Positions 9,356 through 18,379 of a stretch of 18,440 nt of DNA are shown here, in pieces. The position numbers and the translations under genes were made by a program. Under the pieces are notes generated by a model. That model did not search any database. It worked only from the letters and a program-made list of their open reading frames with translations, and had not been told where the DNA came from. Source of the DNA: Larix sibirica (Eukaryota > Streptophyta > Pinopsida > Pinales > Pinaceae). Numbering within the stretch: the first letter of the stretch is position 1; each line of letters starts with the position of its first letter. The stretch lies in contig NWUY0300009028.1 of the NCBI GenBank assembly GCA_004151065.3, positions 1 to 18,440 on the forward strand, given 5' to 3'.

Positions 9356-10285
9356 TTTTTATTTCAAAGGAAATAAGCATAATTTCATTAAAGATAATCA
9401 AATTACATATTGCAGAAAGGCTTCAAGAGCCCTTTCCATTGTCAGCTTTCCATCTTCAAAGAAATAATTGATACCAAAGCATCTCCCGAAAAAAACCCAA
9501 AAACTTATATGCCCTGTGACAAAGCAGCCAAATATGGTTCAAGAATATGAAATAACCAGCTCATTTAGAGCTGAAAGAAACAAATAATAAAGAAAGCCAC
9601 AGATGTAGAAGCATCAAATGGAAAACCAAAAACGCAGAGGAAGGTTTGTAGAGCCACCGACATCTAGAACTAAAGACCACAAGTCACAGAGTTGCCAAAG
9701 AAAAGTTCACACCGCACCGAGAAACATAAAGCCAAATTGTCAGCTTGATAATAGCTGTCGATCGGTGCCACCGCTAAAAACAAGACAGAAAGCCATCATT
9801 AGAGCGGATATCCACCCCCGACTAACTGCAATCGATGCCCCAGTCGTGGATGCATTTCCTTGCAACACCACTCATCACTTGATCCACTGCTACCACTGAT
9901 ACGCAGGAGTCCCGCCAAGAAATGGGTTGCCGTGCAAATACTCCATCACCCCTTCGCTTGCATTGAGTCGTCCACCCATGCCGCATACCCTGCAAGAGAG
10001 GTGTGATTGCAACCATTGTCACCGCTGGAAGCCGCACACCACCACGCCTATGAGAAAGCTGCTGCCGCCGTCGAGCTGAATGGAGCCGCCATCACCCTGA
10101 GCGTCGTGTACACGATTCCCTGCAGCACACTATGGTCACAAGACACAAAGGAGAAGAGGGATGGCAGCCATGGAAGGATCCATGGCCGTCGGTTTCAACA
10201 AGGTTCGACTCTCAACCCTAATCCGAACGCCGCAGAAGCGATTAGGTTTTCTTCTCTCCTGAAAAACAAAATCTCAAGTTGTCCC
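9356..10285 (-). mobile_element. 930-bp non-autonomous retroposon with LINE-type 3' end
   Basis: The element is bounded by exact 11-bp duplications and read on the minus strand from 10285 (GGGACAACTTGAG...) to an A tail at 9356. The 5' half is clearly GC-richer than its surroundings and carries TTAGGGTT (10214-10221) within an inverted repeat. The 3' third is T-rich. It contains no RT, endonuclease or ORF1 motif; the longest minus-strand frame (71 codons, 9822-10037) matches nothing I recognise. Its last about 60 nt (TTCTGCAATATGTAATTT onward) align with the LINE-B end (TTCTGCGGATGTAATTT onward), which implies LINE-B-type machinery moved it. It could be an internally deleted LINE, a long SINE-like element, or a retroposed cellular RNA whose end resembles LINE-B. 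Confidence 0.75.
9359..9435 (-). other. 3' terminal hairpins of the 930-bp retroposon
   Basis: Read on the minus strand there are three stems. AAGGGCT / AGCCTTT (about 9416-9434) has a 5-nt loop and one G-T pair. TGTAATTT / AAATTATG (9378-9407) has six Watson-Crick and two G-T pairs around a 14-nt loop. TTATTTC / GAAATAA (9359-9376) pairs perfectly over a 4-nt loop. In the last stem an A in the T-run is matched by a T in the A-run, unlike the plain T6/A6 of the other copies. Confidence 0.65.
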
Positions 10286-10296
10286 AACATTCATAT
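10286..10296. repeat. Right target-site duplication of 930-bp retroposon
   Basis: Exact copy of AACATTCATAT (9345-9355), adjoining the element's 5' end. Confidence 0.82.
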
Positions 10297-10393
10297 ATAT
10301 ATAACAAAAAAAGGTCATTTATAATTTAATTGTTATTGTTTGTTTTCTCTTAAATTAAGAGTTAGTTTTATTAATTTATTAACATTATTTTTA

Positions 10394-10447
10394 TTTTTTT
10401 TCTCTAGAGGAAAAAAGCGTAATTTGATTAAAAATAAAGAAATTACA
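10394..10447 (-). other. LINE-B 3' terminal stem-loops and tail
   Basis: On the minus strand GTAATTT pairs perfectly with AAATTAC (arms 10440-10446 and 10419-10425) around a 14-nt loop, with one extra outer T-G pair. TTTTTTC, a 7-nt spacer and GAAAAAAAA follow, so the T-run can fold onto the start of the A tail. Sequence and spacing match the end of the 930-bp retroposon closely and the ends of LINE-A and LINE-C in structure. Confidence 0.7.
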
Positions 10448-10697
10448 TCCGCAGAATGTATGTTTCCTTACATTTTCAAAAAAGGGCTTTTCAGCTTTAT
10501 AGTATCAAGAGTTTTTGCAAACTGTGCATTTCATAACAGTGTCATATTGTTTTACATATCATGCAAATAATAGATCTCCCAATTCTGCTATGTATACCAC
10601 TAGGTAAATAATCCCGAGTTGATAGAGTTCCACAATCATTGATGATTAGTTGGTTCATATGCCAAAAAATGTCTCACAAAAAAGAATATGGAAACAA

Positions 10698-11145
10698 TTA
10701 TATATACATAATTTTTGTGAAAGGTCTATGATAGAATTCATAGTGTGATCCTTGATTTGATTCCAAAATTTTCCATGAACCTAGAGACATCTTCAATCCT
10801 TCATTTGAGAGTCCTTCACCTCTGCATTTCTTTCCCTGTAAACATGACGACAGATTATGGAGTCTAAGTCTATAGACCTCACCAAGTATAGGGCGAAGAT
10901 TGATATTTCTGCAATGTTGTATTTTATTGACCCAATTTATCACAAGCATTGAGTCCCCGAAAATATGAATGTTTCTCCATTTTTTCTCAAGTGAAAAACA
11001 GAGAAGAAGCTTTGAAGTGAGAAGTTCTGCAAAATTGTTTATGCCCCTTCCAAGTCCCAGTTGAATTTGAAAGAAGTGTTGGTTTGTAAGATAACTAATT
11101 TCTCCACTGCCACACACATGATCTTGAAAGGCCCTGTCAAAAAAT
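10698..11145 (-). pseudogene. LINE-B ORF2: RNase H domain, partly broken
   Basis: In the ORF2 frame, just after the stop at 11148-11150, comes AFFDRAFQD with the first catalytic Asp (11136-11138; FFDGA in the other copies). INNFAELLTS keeps the Glu (11025-11027) that is Lys in LINE-A and LINE-C, and HIFGDSMLVINW gives the second Asp (10953-10955). Towards the end HVYRERNAE (about 10820-10845) is readable only in another frame, after which SNEGLKMSLGSWKILE returns to the main frame. So a pair of small indels surrounds the last catalytic motif. The frame ends at TAA 10698-10700. Of the three RNase H domains in the window, this one keeps the most catalytic positions at its N-terminal side. Confidence 0.85.
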
Positions 11146-12494
11146 GCCTAGGGTAGGGAAATGTTGATTTGTTCCTCAATGATTGTTCTAACAGACGGGG
11201 AATCTTTAATTTGAGGGAAAAAAGAAAGTATGTCAAGACCTTTTTTTGCAATGAGTTCCGGAATGGAAGGCTTGTCCTGGAAGATGGAAAGGTTTCTTGC
11301 AATCCAAATACCCCAAATGTGAATAAGGGGAAGGGCCCATATGGTTGCAGTATTATTTGAGTTTGTCCAGATCCGCAAAGCATCCTCAATATTTTGACCT
11401 TGCCAATCGAAGTTGGTCTTAAGCAGAATTTTGGAGGCTTTCCAGGTGTGGGAAGAGAAAGGCCATTGGAGGAAAATATGATTGATACTTTCATCAGCAT
11501 TTTTACAGAGGCTACACCATCCCGGACCCTCGATGGCTCGATTTTCCATTTTGTCCCAAGTCAGAATCTTATTTGTGAGAGCACACCACATAAAGAAATT
11601 TGCTTTCCGAGGACATTTTGTCTTCCATATACTTTTCCACCACCAACTAGGCTCACCTTGTTGAGCAAAAGAATTGATAATTTGATAACCAAGCTTAGGG
11701 GTGCACTGACCATGTGCTACCACTGCCCAGATGAGTTCATTCAGAGCATCGGTTAAGCGGATGTGGGTTGTTTTGAGGTTGTTTAGGAAGACATTCCAGG
11801 AAGCCACATGATTTTCTAGAAATTCCAGGCTTTCTGCATCTCTCCACCCTTTATTCCATAATTTGGATGCCTGTGGGTTTGCAATCTGGTTTAGGTGAAA
11901 GATTCCTTGCTGGTGTAAATGATGAATGAGAAGCGCAGGAAGGATGTGATGATTTTGACAACCAGACCACGGATCAGAACCAATGCACAACTGTGAACCA
12001 TTACCAATTTTCCAGGATAATCCTTCTTTGATGACTAGCCGAGCATTTAGGATGGAATTCCAGATGATAGATCCATGTTGTGGATTTGCAAGTGGGTTTT
12101 TGATCCAATCAATGACAGATTCTGGAGAAATATATTGTTTAGAAATCACATCGGTCCAGAGGATTTGGGCAGCGATGAGTCTCCAAACAGATTTTGAAAC
12201 CAAATATTTGGCAAAAATATGAATAATTTTAAGGCCCCAACCGCCCAGGAGTTTTGGTTGAGCAATTTGTTCCCATTTGAACCAAGGAAGAACATAAAAA
12301 TCACTCTTTCCTGACCAGAGAAACCGAAAGCAGATCTTGCGAGATTTTTCCAGAGTGTATTTCGGGATCCAAGCCAAAGACATCCAGTAAAATGGAATGG
12401 CTTCCAAAAAGTATTTGACCAAAACCAATCTACCAACTCTAGAAAGCCAATGATGAATCCATATATTTATTCTTTTTTCTAGTTTTGCCAGGAG
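11146..12494 (-). pseudogene. LINE-B ORF2: RT thumb, C-terminal region, zinc finger
   Basis: The longest open stretch of the window (426 codons from 12428). Conserved plant L1 features: LVKYFLEAIPFYWMSLAWIP just after the RT palm, FLWSG, PKLLGGWGLK, SWKIGNGSQLCIGSDPW, then the zf-RVT segment ANFFMWCALTNKILTWDKME and CSLC...NHIFLQWPFSSHTW (about 11490-11610). The finger has Cys-X2-Cys and His, but the fourth ligand is Trp (LQWP where LINE-A and LINE-C have Cys), so metal binding is probably lost. Stops bound the segment at 12495-12497 and 11148-11150; homology runs through both in the same frame. Confidence 0.93.
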
Positions 12495-13496
12495 CTAGTT
12501 CCAATCTTCCTTTCTGTAGTTATTTGGTTTTATTCTGAAGCCCGGATAATTTAGTCCATCATCAAGAGAGATTATGCTAAAAGGGAACAGAGTTGAGTAT
12601 CTTTGTAATTCCCTGCCCTCCAGATTGATAGGAGTAAGGGTGGATTTTTGCTCATTTAGAATCATAGTAGTAGCACGACCAAAGAGATTCAGAATGTCTG
12701 ATAGTTTTTTCAGCATCTTTGATTGACCCATCACAAAAAATGAGAATATAATCCACAAAAAGAAGATGGGTGATTCTGAGGTTATTTGCAATCCTGATCC
12801 CAGAAAAAGAACCTCTCCTTTTTGCGTCTAAAATTGCTCTGCTAAGACCTTATGCCACCAGCAAAAAGAGTAAAGGGGAGAGGGGGAATCCCTTATGAGG
12901 GCCTCTTTCAAAAGTGAAAAAGGGGAAGCGACGTCGTTTATCAGAACAACAAAGGATGCTGAAGAGATACAACTAAAAACCCATTTTATGAAAGGATAAG
13001 CTAAACCAAAGTGAGTCATGAGAATCCTTATATACAACCAGTTTACTCTGTCAAAATATTTTGAGAGATCAATTTTTATCACTACTCCTTTTAACTTTAT
13101 GGTTTTTATGTTGTGAAAACCCTCTTGAGGGACCCCAATAGCTTCATGAATCTGTCAATTTTCCAGAAAACCAAACTGTTCATGGGAGATGATCTTTGAA
13201 AGAACCTTCTTTAATCTTCTAGAGATGACTTTGGCAACCAGTTTGTAGGTAATGTTACATAGAGAGATTAGTCTATAGTCTTGAAGGGTGTTAGGATGAT
13301 CCGATTTTGGAATGAGAGCTATGAAAGTGGAATTGAGAGGAGGGTGTATGTGACCCTTGAGATGATATTCTTCAACCAGATGTAAGAGATCCAATCTAAC
13401 AGTGTCATAGAGGGCTAGGAAAAATTCAATTGTCCAATCATCTGGTCCTGGAATTTTGTCTTTCTGAAAACTGTGCAGGGTTTCCTTTAATTCATC
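12495..13496 (-). pseudogene. LINE-B ORF2: reverse transcriptase domain, catalytic site lost
   Basis: The RT opens with FQKDKIPGPDDWTIEFF, STFIALIPKSDHP, DYRLISLCNITYKLV and HEQFGFLEN, then a TGA at 13155-13157 where related copies have Arg. Motif A is KIDLSKYFDRVNW with catalytic Asp at 13068-13070. From about 12910 to 12710 homology moves to another frame: GFPLSPLLFLLVA, then LLFVDYILIFCDG. The second Asp of the FVDD motif is Tyr (12748-12750). A second indel, plausibly in an A6 run, restores the original frame at KLSDILNLFGRA. The domain ends KPNNYRKEDWN with TAG at 12495-12497. Shifted frame and lost Asp each inactivate it. Confidence 0.92.
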
Positions 13497-13916
13497 TTAT
13501 GAAATTTCTTCCATCAGCTCAATATTATCTTCTTCTGGTATTCGACTTGGGAAGAGTTGGGATAACTGAATGACCTCAACAATGGTTTCCCGATTGTTCG
13601 CTTTGAAAAGGGATTCAAAATGAGTTTTTATCAGGTTTGTGAGATCTTCGAAAGAGGAAACCATATCATTGTTGTTATTTTTTAATTGCCAGATGGTGTT
13701 CTGTAACTTCCTTCTTTTCGCATAAGACTGGAAGAATTTTGTATTGTCATCTTTGCATTCAAGCCAAATTGCTCTGCTTTTGAGCCTCCAAATTTCCTCT
13801 TGTTCTTTTAGGATTTCCCTCTTTCTCGATTCCAATGAGCTAAAATAATCTTTTGATTCCTGATTGTTATAACCACCACCTTCAAAACTATGAATCTCTG
13901 CAATTTCAAGTTCTAT
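13497..13916 (-). pseudogene. LINE-B ORF2: linker between endonuclease and RT
   Basis: Same frame as the rest of ORF2. It opens after the stop at 13917-13919 with IELEIAEIHSFEGG and continues through SRKREILKEQEEIWRLKSRA, IWLECKDDNTKFFQSYAK and RRKLQNTIWQL. It is a charged, probably helical segment conserved before the RT domain of plant L1 elements, and it aligns with LINE-A at about 5550-5640. A TAA at 13497-13499 separates it from the RT. Confidence 0.88.
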
Positions 13917-14837
13917 CTATTTTAAAACTTGATTCTCTTTTTCCTTGTTATTTTTGGCCCAAACCTTAAGAAGAGACTTTATTCTGGAGAGATTCTGAGC
14001 GAAATGTGAAGCTGCATGAATCCCATCCTCTTGATAGTAAGGAATCCAGTTCGATTGTATGAGATGTAGAACTTCCTTATTTTTTAACCATGATGCACAC
14101 AATTTGAAGGGACTAGCAGGATTTTTTGGGTTGTTCTGGATTTCCAGACAAATTAGGTGGTGGTCAGAATCCACTCTCGAGTCCACCCATTGCCTGAGTG
14201 AAATATTTTGGTTGAGGATTCCTTCTTCTACTAAAAAGCGATCTAGTCTTTTTGCAATTTTATTTTCTCCCGCTCTTTTGTTAGTCCATTGGGGTTTCAG
14301 CTTGATAGGGTCCAGATCTAGTAATTGAGTTTCATGAAGGAGATGACTAAAGTAATTCACCAAAGGATCTACCCTAGCATACAGAACCCAAACATCATGT
14401 GGTCGCAAAGTAAAGTTTAATACCCCACCAACTATTACATTGTCCTCTTTGAGAAGAGAAGAGTTTGAGAGCTTGTCCCAAAAAGAAACCCTGTCCTCAT
14501 AAGGCCCATAGATATTTATCAGGGTGAAGAAATGTTTTGCTTTTGCCCAATGAAACTATAGACTAAGGCCTATATACGAACCCCAAGAGGAGATGCAACC
14601 ATTTATAAGTTTTGGATTCCAACCAATAGCCAGTCTTCCAGAGTGGCCTCTAAGGCCTTGAGCAATAAAATCAAAATTTTTGATGGTGTTTTATAACAAA
14701 CTGGTGACTGTTGATTCTGATTCTAGAGTTTCTTGAAAAAGTACAATGTCTGACTGATGGACAGAGAATAGCCTTTTGATGGCAATTTTTTTTGGGGTAC
14801 TTTCCAGACCCCTGCAATTTAAGGAGATAACCTTCAT
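13917..14837 (-). pseudogene. LINE-B ORF2: endonuclease domain, stop-interrupted
   Basis: ORF2 begins MKVISLNCRGLES at 14837, the usual plant L1 start. One frame runs to 13917 with stops at 14691-14693, 14556-14558 and 13917-13919. Motifs in order: LFQETLES (metal-binding Glu), GHSGRLAIGWN, LINIYGPYED, VGGVLNFTL, WTNKRAGENKIAKRLDRFL and DSDHHLICLEI. The Ser-Asp-His triad is present (14160-14168). The Asp usual in the GDxN motif is Val (14421-14423), which should damage catalysis. The start is chosen because ATG follows ORF1's stop as TAATG and opens directly into the conserved N-terminus. Confidence 0.92.
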
Positions 14838-14839
14838 TA
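14835..14839 (-). promoter_or_regulatory. ORF1-ORF2 stop/start overlap (TAATG) in LINE-B
   Basis: On the minus strand the ORF1 stop TAA and the ORF2 start ATG share one base (14837). In LINE-A the equivalent junction is ATGA at 4539-4542. Such overlaps permit termination-reinitiation; a UAAUG junction is known to couple ORF1 and ORF2 translation in the insect LINE SART1. Use of that mechanism here is inference. Confidence 0.6.
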
Positions 14840-16835
14840 GGTAACCCCCTCCAGGTCTTGCATTGCTCTAAGTGCCCCAATGATTGATTTTTCCTTTCCA
14901 TTAGCTTGATCTTTCAAAGCCTTCGACTGAGCTGAGGAGAGGAGTGTGGGTCTACCCCTTCCTTTTCCCTTTGTAAGGAGTTTGGGGTCATGTCCTAAAC
15001 CAGTCTGTTGATGGGGATAATCATTATTCTTCGGAATATCTCTGGATCTAAGATGAAAGCAAATGACAGAGGATGTGGAAAGAAGGGAGGAGTCTGAATT
15101 TGAGGAAGCAGGGAGATGGAAGGTTCAGGTAGAGAGGATGGTGGAGGCAAGTCCACGGGTAGAGGAGGGAGCGATGAAGTTGTGAGGGTAGGGATAGAAG
15201 AAGTCTAAGTGGAAAGTGGTTGTAACTTCGTGTCTCCATTATCAAAGTGTAAATCACTCAAAGAATGTTCTAACGAAAGAATGCTAGAAGGAGGGGAAAC
15301 CATCTTACCCAGAGAGGATTCTGAAGCTTGTCGGGCAAGAAGGGCTTCATCCTTGTCCATCGCGGTAGAAGGTTATTTTGGAGGATGTTCAGCTGAATCA
15401 AGAACATAAGAAATTCCATCTTGAGGCTTGAAGGGCCTAGTTGCCATAGTTTTGTTCTATCTTCCTCTTGTTCTATCCTATCTCTTAAACCCCATCTTTT
15501 CCTTACGAGATTCTTTGTGAAAAGCAAATTGCAATTTTTTTCTAAATGACCAGTCGCATGACATCTATGGCAATGAAAAGGGATTCCTTCATAATCTAGA
15601 GTTTGTTTTCGGCTTTCATTTCCCTAGATTAGATTTAGGTCTTCTCACAAGCCAGTCCCAATGTTTAGGGAAACAAGGATGAGTGCCATAGATCTTCTTC
15701 TTGTAGTTTGGAACGATAAATATGCATCAATAAATGCTCCTAGATCATTTTCGATGTCCCTGAAAGAGTCCAGGTTCCAAAATTCCCACGGGAGACCAGG
15801 TAACCGGACCCAAACTGGTTGCGTATCCATTCTTTCGTAGTCTGCATCAAACAAGGACATCCATTTTTTGAAAAGGATGGGAATGGATCCAAAGCTCCAA
15901 TGTTTTTGTAGGACCTTATTGACATCTTCTGCATTGTTGATTTTGAAGACAAACCATCCTTTAGCCAGAGCACTAGTTTCTGGAGCATACCGTAACAAAT
16001 CCGCCCAATTTTTTCTAACACAATCCTCCAAACCCTCAAGGTTGGGGTACCTCCCTCTAATTTTTACCACAAGTGTCGTTTCTGTCATCTCCACTGCTTG
16101 ACCTATTGATACATTAACCCCACAGATCAGGTTGAGTGGAGTTTTCGTAATGCTGATAGATTTATTCCTTCCTCTTTTTCTGGCTGAGTTTTCTGACACA
16201 ACGTTGATGTTCTTTGAGCCCTCTTTTTTCCCACTGCTACTCTTTCTAGAGTTAGACATAATAGGGTTCCCTTGTAGATCAACAGGCCGAAGGAAAGAGG
16301 AAATGAAACCCTCAGGGATTTGATGAGGAACTTCGTCGGCTGGAAGGGAGGTCTACAGATCTAAGGACATAGAGAGAGAGCTAGGCCACCCAGCTTCCAA
16401 GAGTTCAAAATCAATAAGTGGAATCGGTTCCGAGGGGAAGGTGGCTTGCAGAAAAGGTTCCACAAAGTGGTCGGTGTGAAGAATGGAAGAGTCGGTTTGA
16501 AAACCAAACCCTAGATCAGACTGAAGTTGCGAAGTAAATAGGGAATATGGGTTTCCCCCTAACGATGGGAGTAGGGTTTAACTGATAGCGGGAATAGTGA
16601 AGCAACTGCGGTTGACTCCGGCGGTTGGTCCGACAGTGGGAAACTAACAGTAGAAGCCATATGACTAGTGGTGTATAAAGGAGACCCAGATGTCGAGACT
16701 AGAGGGTGCTAGGAGGTGGAAACTGTAGAGGGATAGTCAAAAAAAGAAGCATTCCACAACTGATGTAATGAAAACTTGTTGACCTTGCCACGGGTCTTAC
16801 GAGTAATCAACCTCAACCTCTCTGTCAGAAGCCAT
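14837..16835 (-). pseudogene. LINE-B ORF1: RNA-binding protein with CCHC knuckle
   Basis: ORF1 proteins coat the element RNA. The likely start is ATG 16835-16833 (MASDREVEVDY); a frame change then leads into RKTRGKVNKFSLHQLWN. A second shift precedes NPYSLFTSQLQSDLG, which continues through a stop at 16353-16355 into MSNSRKSSSGKKEGS (16259). The DUF4283-like domain spans about 16140-15700: VEMTETTLVVKIRGRYPNLE, KGWFVFKI and PVWVRLPGLPWEFW. One CCHC knuckle, C-HR-C-HATG-H-LEKN-C, lies at 15531-15572. A proline-rich section with stops follows. The C-terminus is basic (KGKGRGRP) and ends LRAMQDLEGVT with TAA at 14839-14837. At least three frame changes make it non-functional. Confidence 0.87.
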
Positions 16836-16917
16836 CTGTCCTCGCAAATTTGCAGAGGCAACATGTCTATCCACAATAGCTCGGATTATCTTTAGATAAA
16901 GTCACAACCTCTAATTC

Positions 16918-17271
16918 AAAATTAAGATATTCTAACCAAGATTTAAATATTGATAACAACACTTTAATATTAAAGAAACACCTTACAACAACTAGACAAC
17001 AAGAACTATCACATATACACATTTCAATTCTAATCAAGATATATCACTTATTTTCAGAAAAATAAACTTATTCACTTGCCTTTTAATATTAAAATTAGTA
17101 TATATATAAATATATCACGTAAATGTTTTTCACTAAAATTTATGGGATACCATTTGAATGTAAGATTGTTAAGTGTGTGATAAATGTGATGGTGATTAAT
17201 TAATTAATTAATTAATTAATTAATGATTAATGATAATTTATATAATTAAAATATAGTTACTAAGCTACACA
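16918..17271. other. AT-rich DNA between LINE-B and LINE-C
   Basis: No gene seen. About 350 bp of AT-rich sequence with an (ATTA)n tract at its right end. Part of the left portion could still belong to LINE-B, whose 5' boundary is uncertain. Confidence 0.55.
17195..17225. repeat. (ATTA)n tetranucleotide tract
   Basis: About seven uninterrupted ATTA units (GATTAATTAATTAATT...), followed by two degenerate units. The 5' breakpoint of LINE-C lies about 45 bp to the right. Confidence 0.85.
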
Positions 17272-17282
17272 GGTTTTTGTGG

Positions 17283-18200
17283 GGATGGAAAATCCCACTT
17301 AAGCTTCGTTGTTTTCTTTGGCTTTGCTTTTAGGATAAAATCCTCCTTTGGCCTAACATTCAGAAAAGGGGCTTCTATGGACCAGGCATGTGCTATTTAT
17401 GCAGATCGGCTGATGAGGGATTACAACATACATTCATTAATTGCAGTTATGTGAAAGAAGTTTGGCAGGCTTTACGTGGCTGGTTATATCTTCCTGCTGA
17501 ATGGAAGGGGCCCGATTTGGCTGATTGCGTACGCAGTTGGTTTGTTCACTTTGGGAACAAAAGCACCCTTCGTCTATTCCTGATTGGAGGCATTTGGAAA
17601 GCACACAATGCTGGGATATTTGATGACTCCCTACCGTCGGCGCATTCCACGGCCTTAAGAATTATTTATCATTGGAATGGGCATTCAGAATTGGTCAGTA
17701 AAGCAAAGGTACAACGGATCTCTTTCCCTGTGTTAGACGAGGGTTCCATTCACGAGTTCTTTGATGGGGCCTCTCAGCAGGGCATTTGTGGAGTCAAGAT
17801 CATGCTCCATATTTGTCGTAACCATTGCGTAAAAATTCAGGTTGGCATAGGGTGTGGAGATGGTCTTAAAGCTAAATTATTGGCATTGCGTTGTTTGCTG
17901 TGGTTCGCACACAAGAGGGGTTAATCTTCCTTGAACATTTATGGAGACTCGTAGGTGGTGGTTCATTGGTTCAATGGTAAGCATTTGATCAAAGCTATGC
18001 TCCTCGAGCCCTGGATGGAGGAGGTGAAACATCTTAGTGCTTCATTTGACTTGCTTTGTTGCCAGCACATTTATCGTGAAGCAAATATGGCAGCAGACCA
18101 TCTATCTAAGCAGGCGTTGGGACCAATGGACAACTTTCTACATTTCAGTGAATGCATGGACGAGGCCATTATCAATCAAGGAAGCATCCTCACTTTCTGA
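17283..18200 (+). pseudogene. LINE-C ORF2 C-terminus: zinc finger and RNase H
   Basis: Frame 0. WKIPLKLRCFLWLCF, a stop at 17331-17333, DKILLWPNIQKRG, then GPGMCYLC and HTFINCSYVKEVW: a C-X2-C...H-X4-C finger with all ligands present (about 17386-17465). After a spacer, RNase H starts at HEFFDGASQQG (first Asp 17763-17765). The Glu position is Lys (KAKLLAL, 17874-17876). A TAA at 17922-17924 and a TAG at 17952-17954 flank IYGDS (second Asp 17946-17948). The end is well kept: HIYREANMAADHLSKQALG, with the last Asp at 18096-18098. ORF2 ends at TGA 18198-18200. No frame change is needed, so this is the best-preserved RNase H sequence in the window apart from the stops and the Glu-to-Lys position. 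Confidence 0.9.
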
Positions 18201-18379
18201 AGGCTTTGTTGGAGGACTTGTTTTTTCGTGTTTTGGCTTTCTGCCAGTTTGCTATCCTGAATGATGTTTACTCGACATTTCGCTTTGTAATAGACGGTTT
18301 TACATGGTTTTACTGATTTGATTGGCTATGGCCGTAAGTTATTGTTAAGTCTGAATCTAAGAGATTAATGACATATCGG

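Larger units (their letters stand above)
10394..16917 (-). mobile_element. LINE-B: near full-length plant L1 retrotransposon
   Basis: About 6.5 kb, minus strand, with ORF1, ORF2, a 3' UTR of roughly 300 bp and an A-rich tail (T-run at 10394-10401). Size and content match a near-complete plant L1. It is less decayed than LINE-A: ORF2 stays in one frame from 14837 to 10698 apart from a shifted patch at the RT catalytic motif and a local shift near the RNase H end, with about seven stops. The 5' end is not sharply defined. A 9-base word (AAATTAAGA) near 10352 and 16919 is the only candidate TSD I found and would require a 42-nt degenerate A-rich tail, so the right boundary is tentative. Confidence 0.85.

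Noticed and set aside
9822-10037. 71-codon minus-strand frame inside the 930-bp retroposon
   Set aside because: No recognisable motif, no homology to ORF1 or ORF2 by eye, and short for its GC content; not called as a gene.
9618-10324. Plus-strand open frames of 93 and 105 codons across the GC-rich segment
   Set aside because: They lie antisense to the 930-bp retroposon, show no domain, and one runs across the target-site duplication. The GC-rich composition lowers stop frequency and explains them.
11039-11500. 153-codon minus-strand frame overlapping LINE-B ORF2
   Set aside because: An out-of-frame shadow: the real zinc-finger and RNase H homology lies in the other minus frame over the same bases.
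16840-16920. Possible separate coding fragment upstream of LINE-B ORF1
   Set aside because: A short frame (ELEVVTLSKDNPSYCG) runs to a stop just upstream of the ORF1 start, but it is too short to assign and may be LINE-B 5' UTR.
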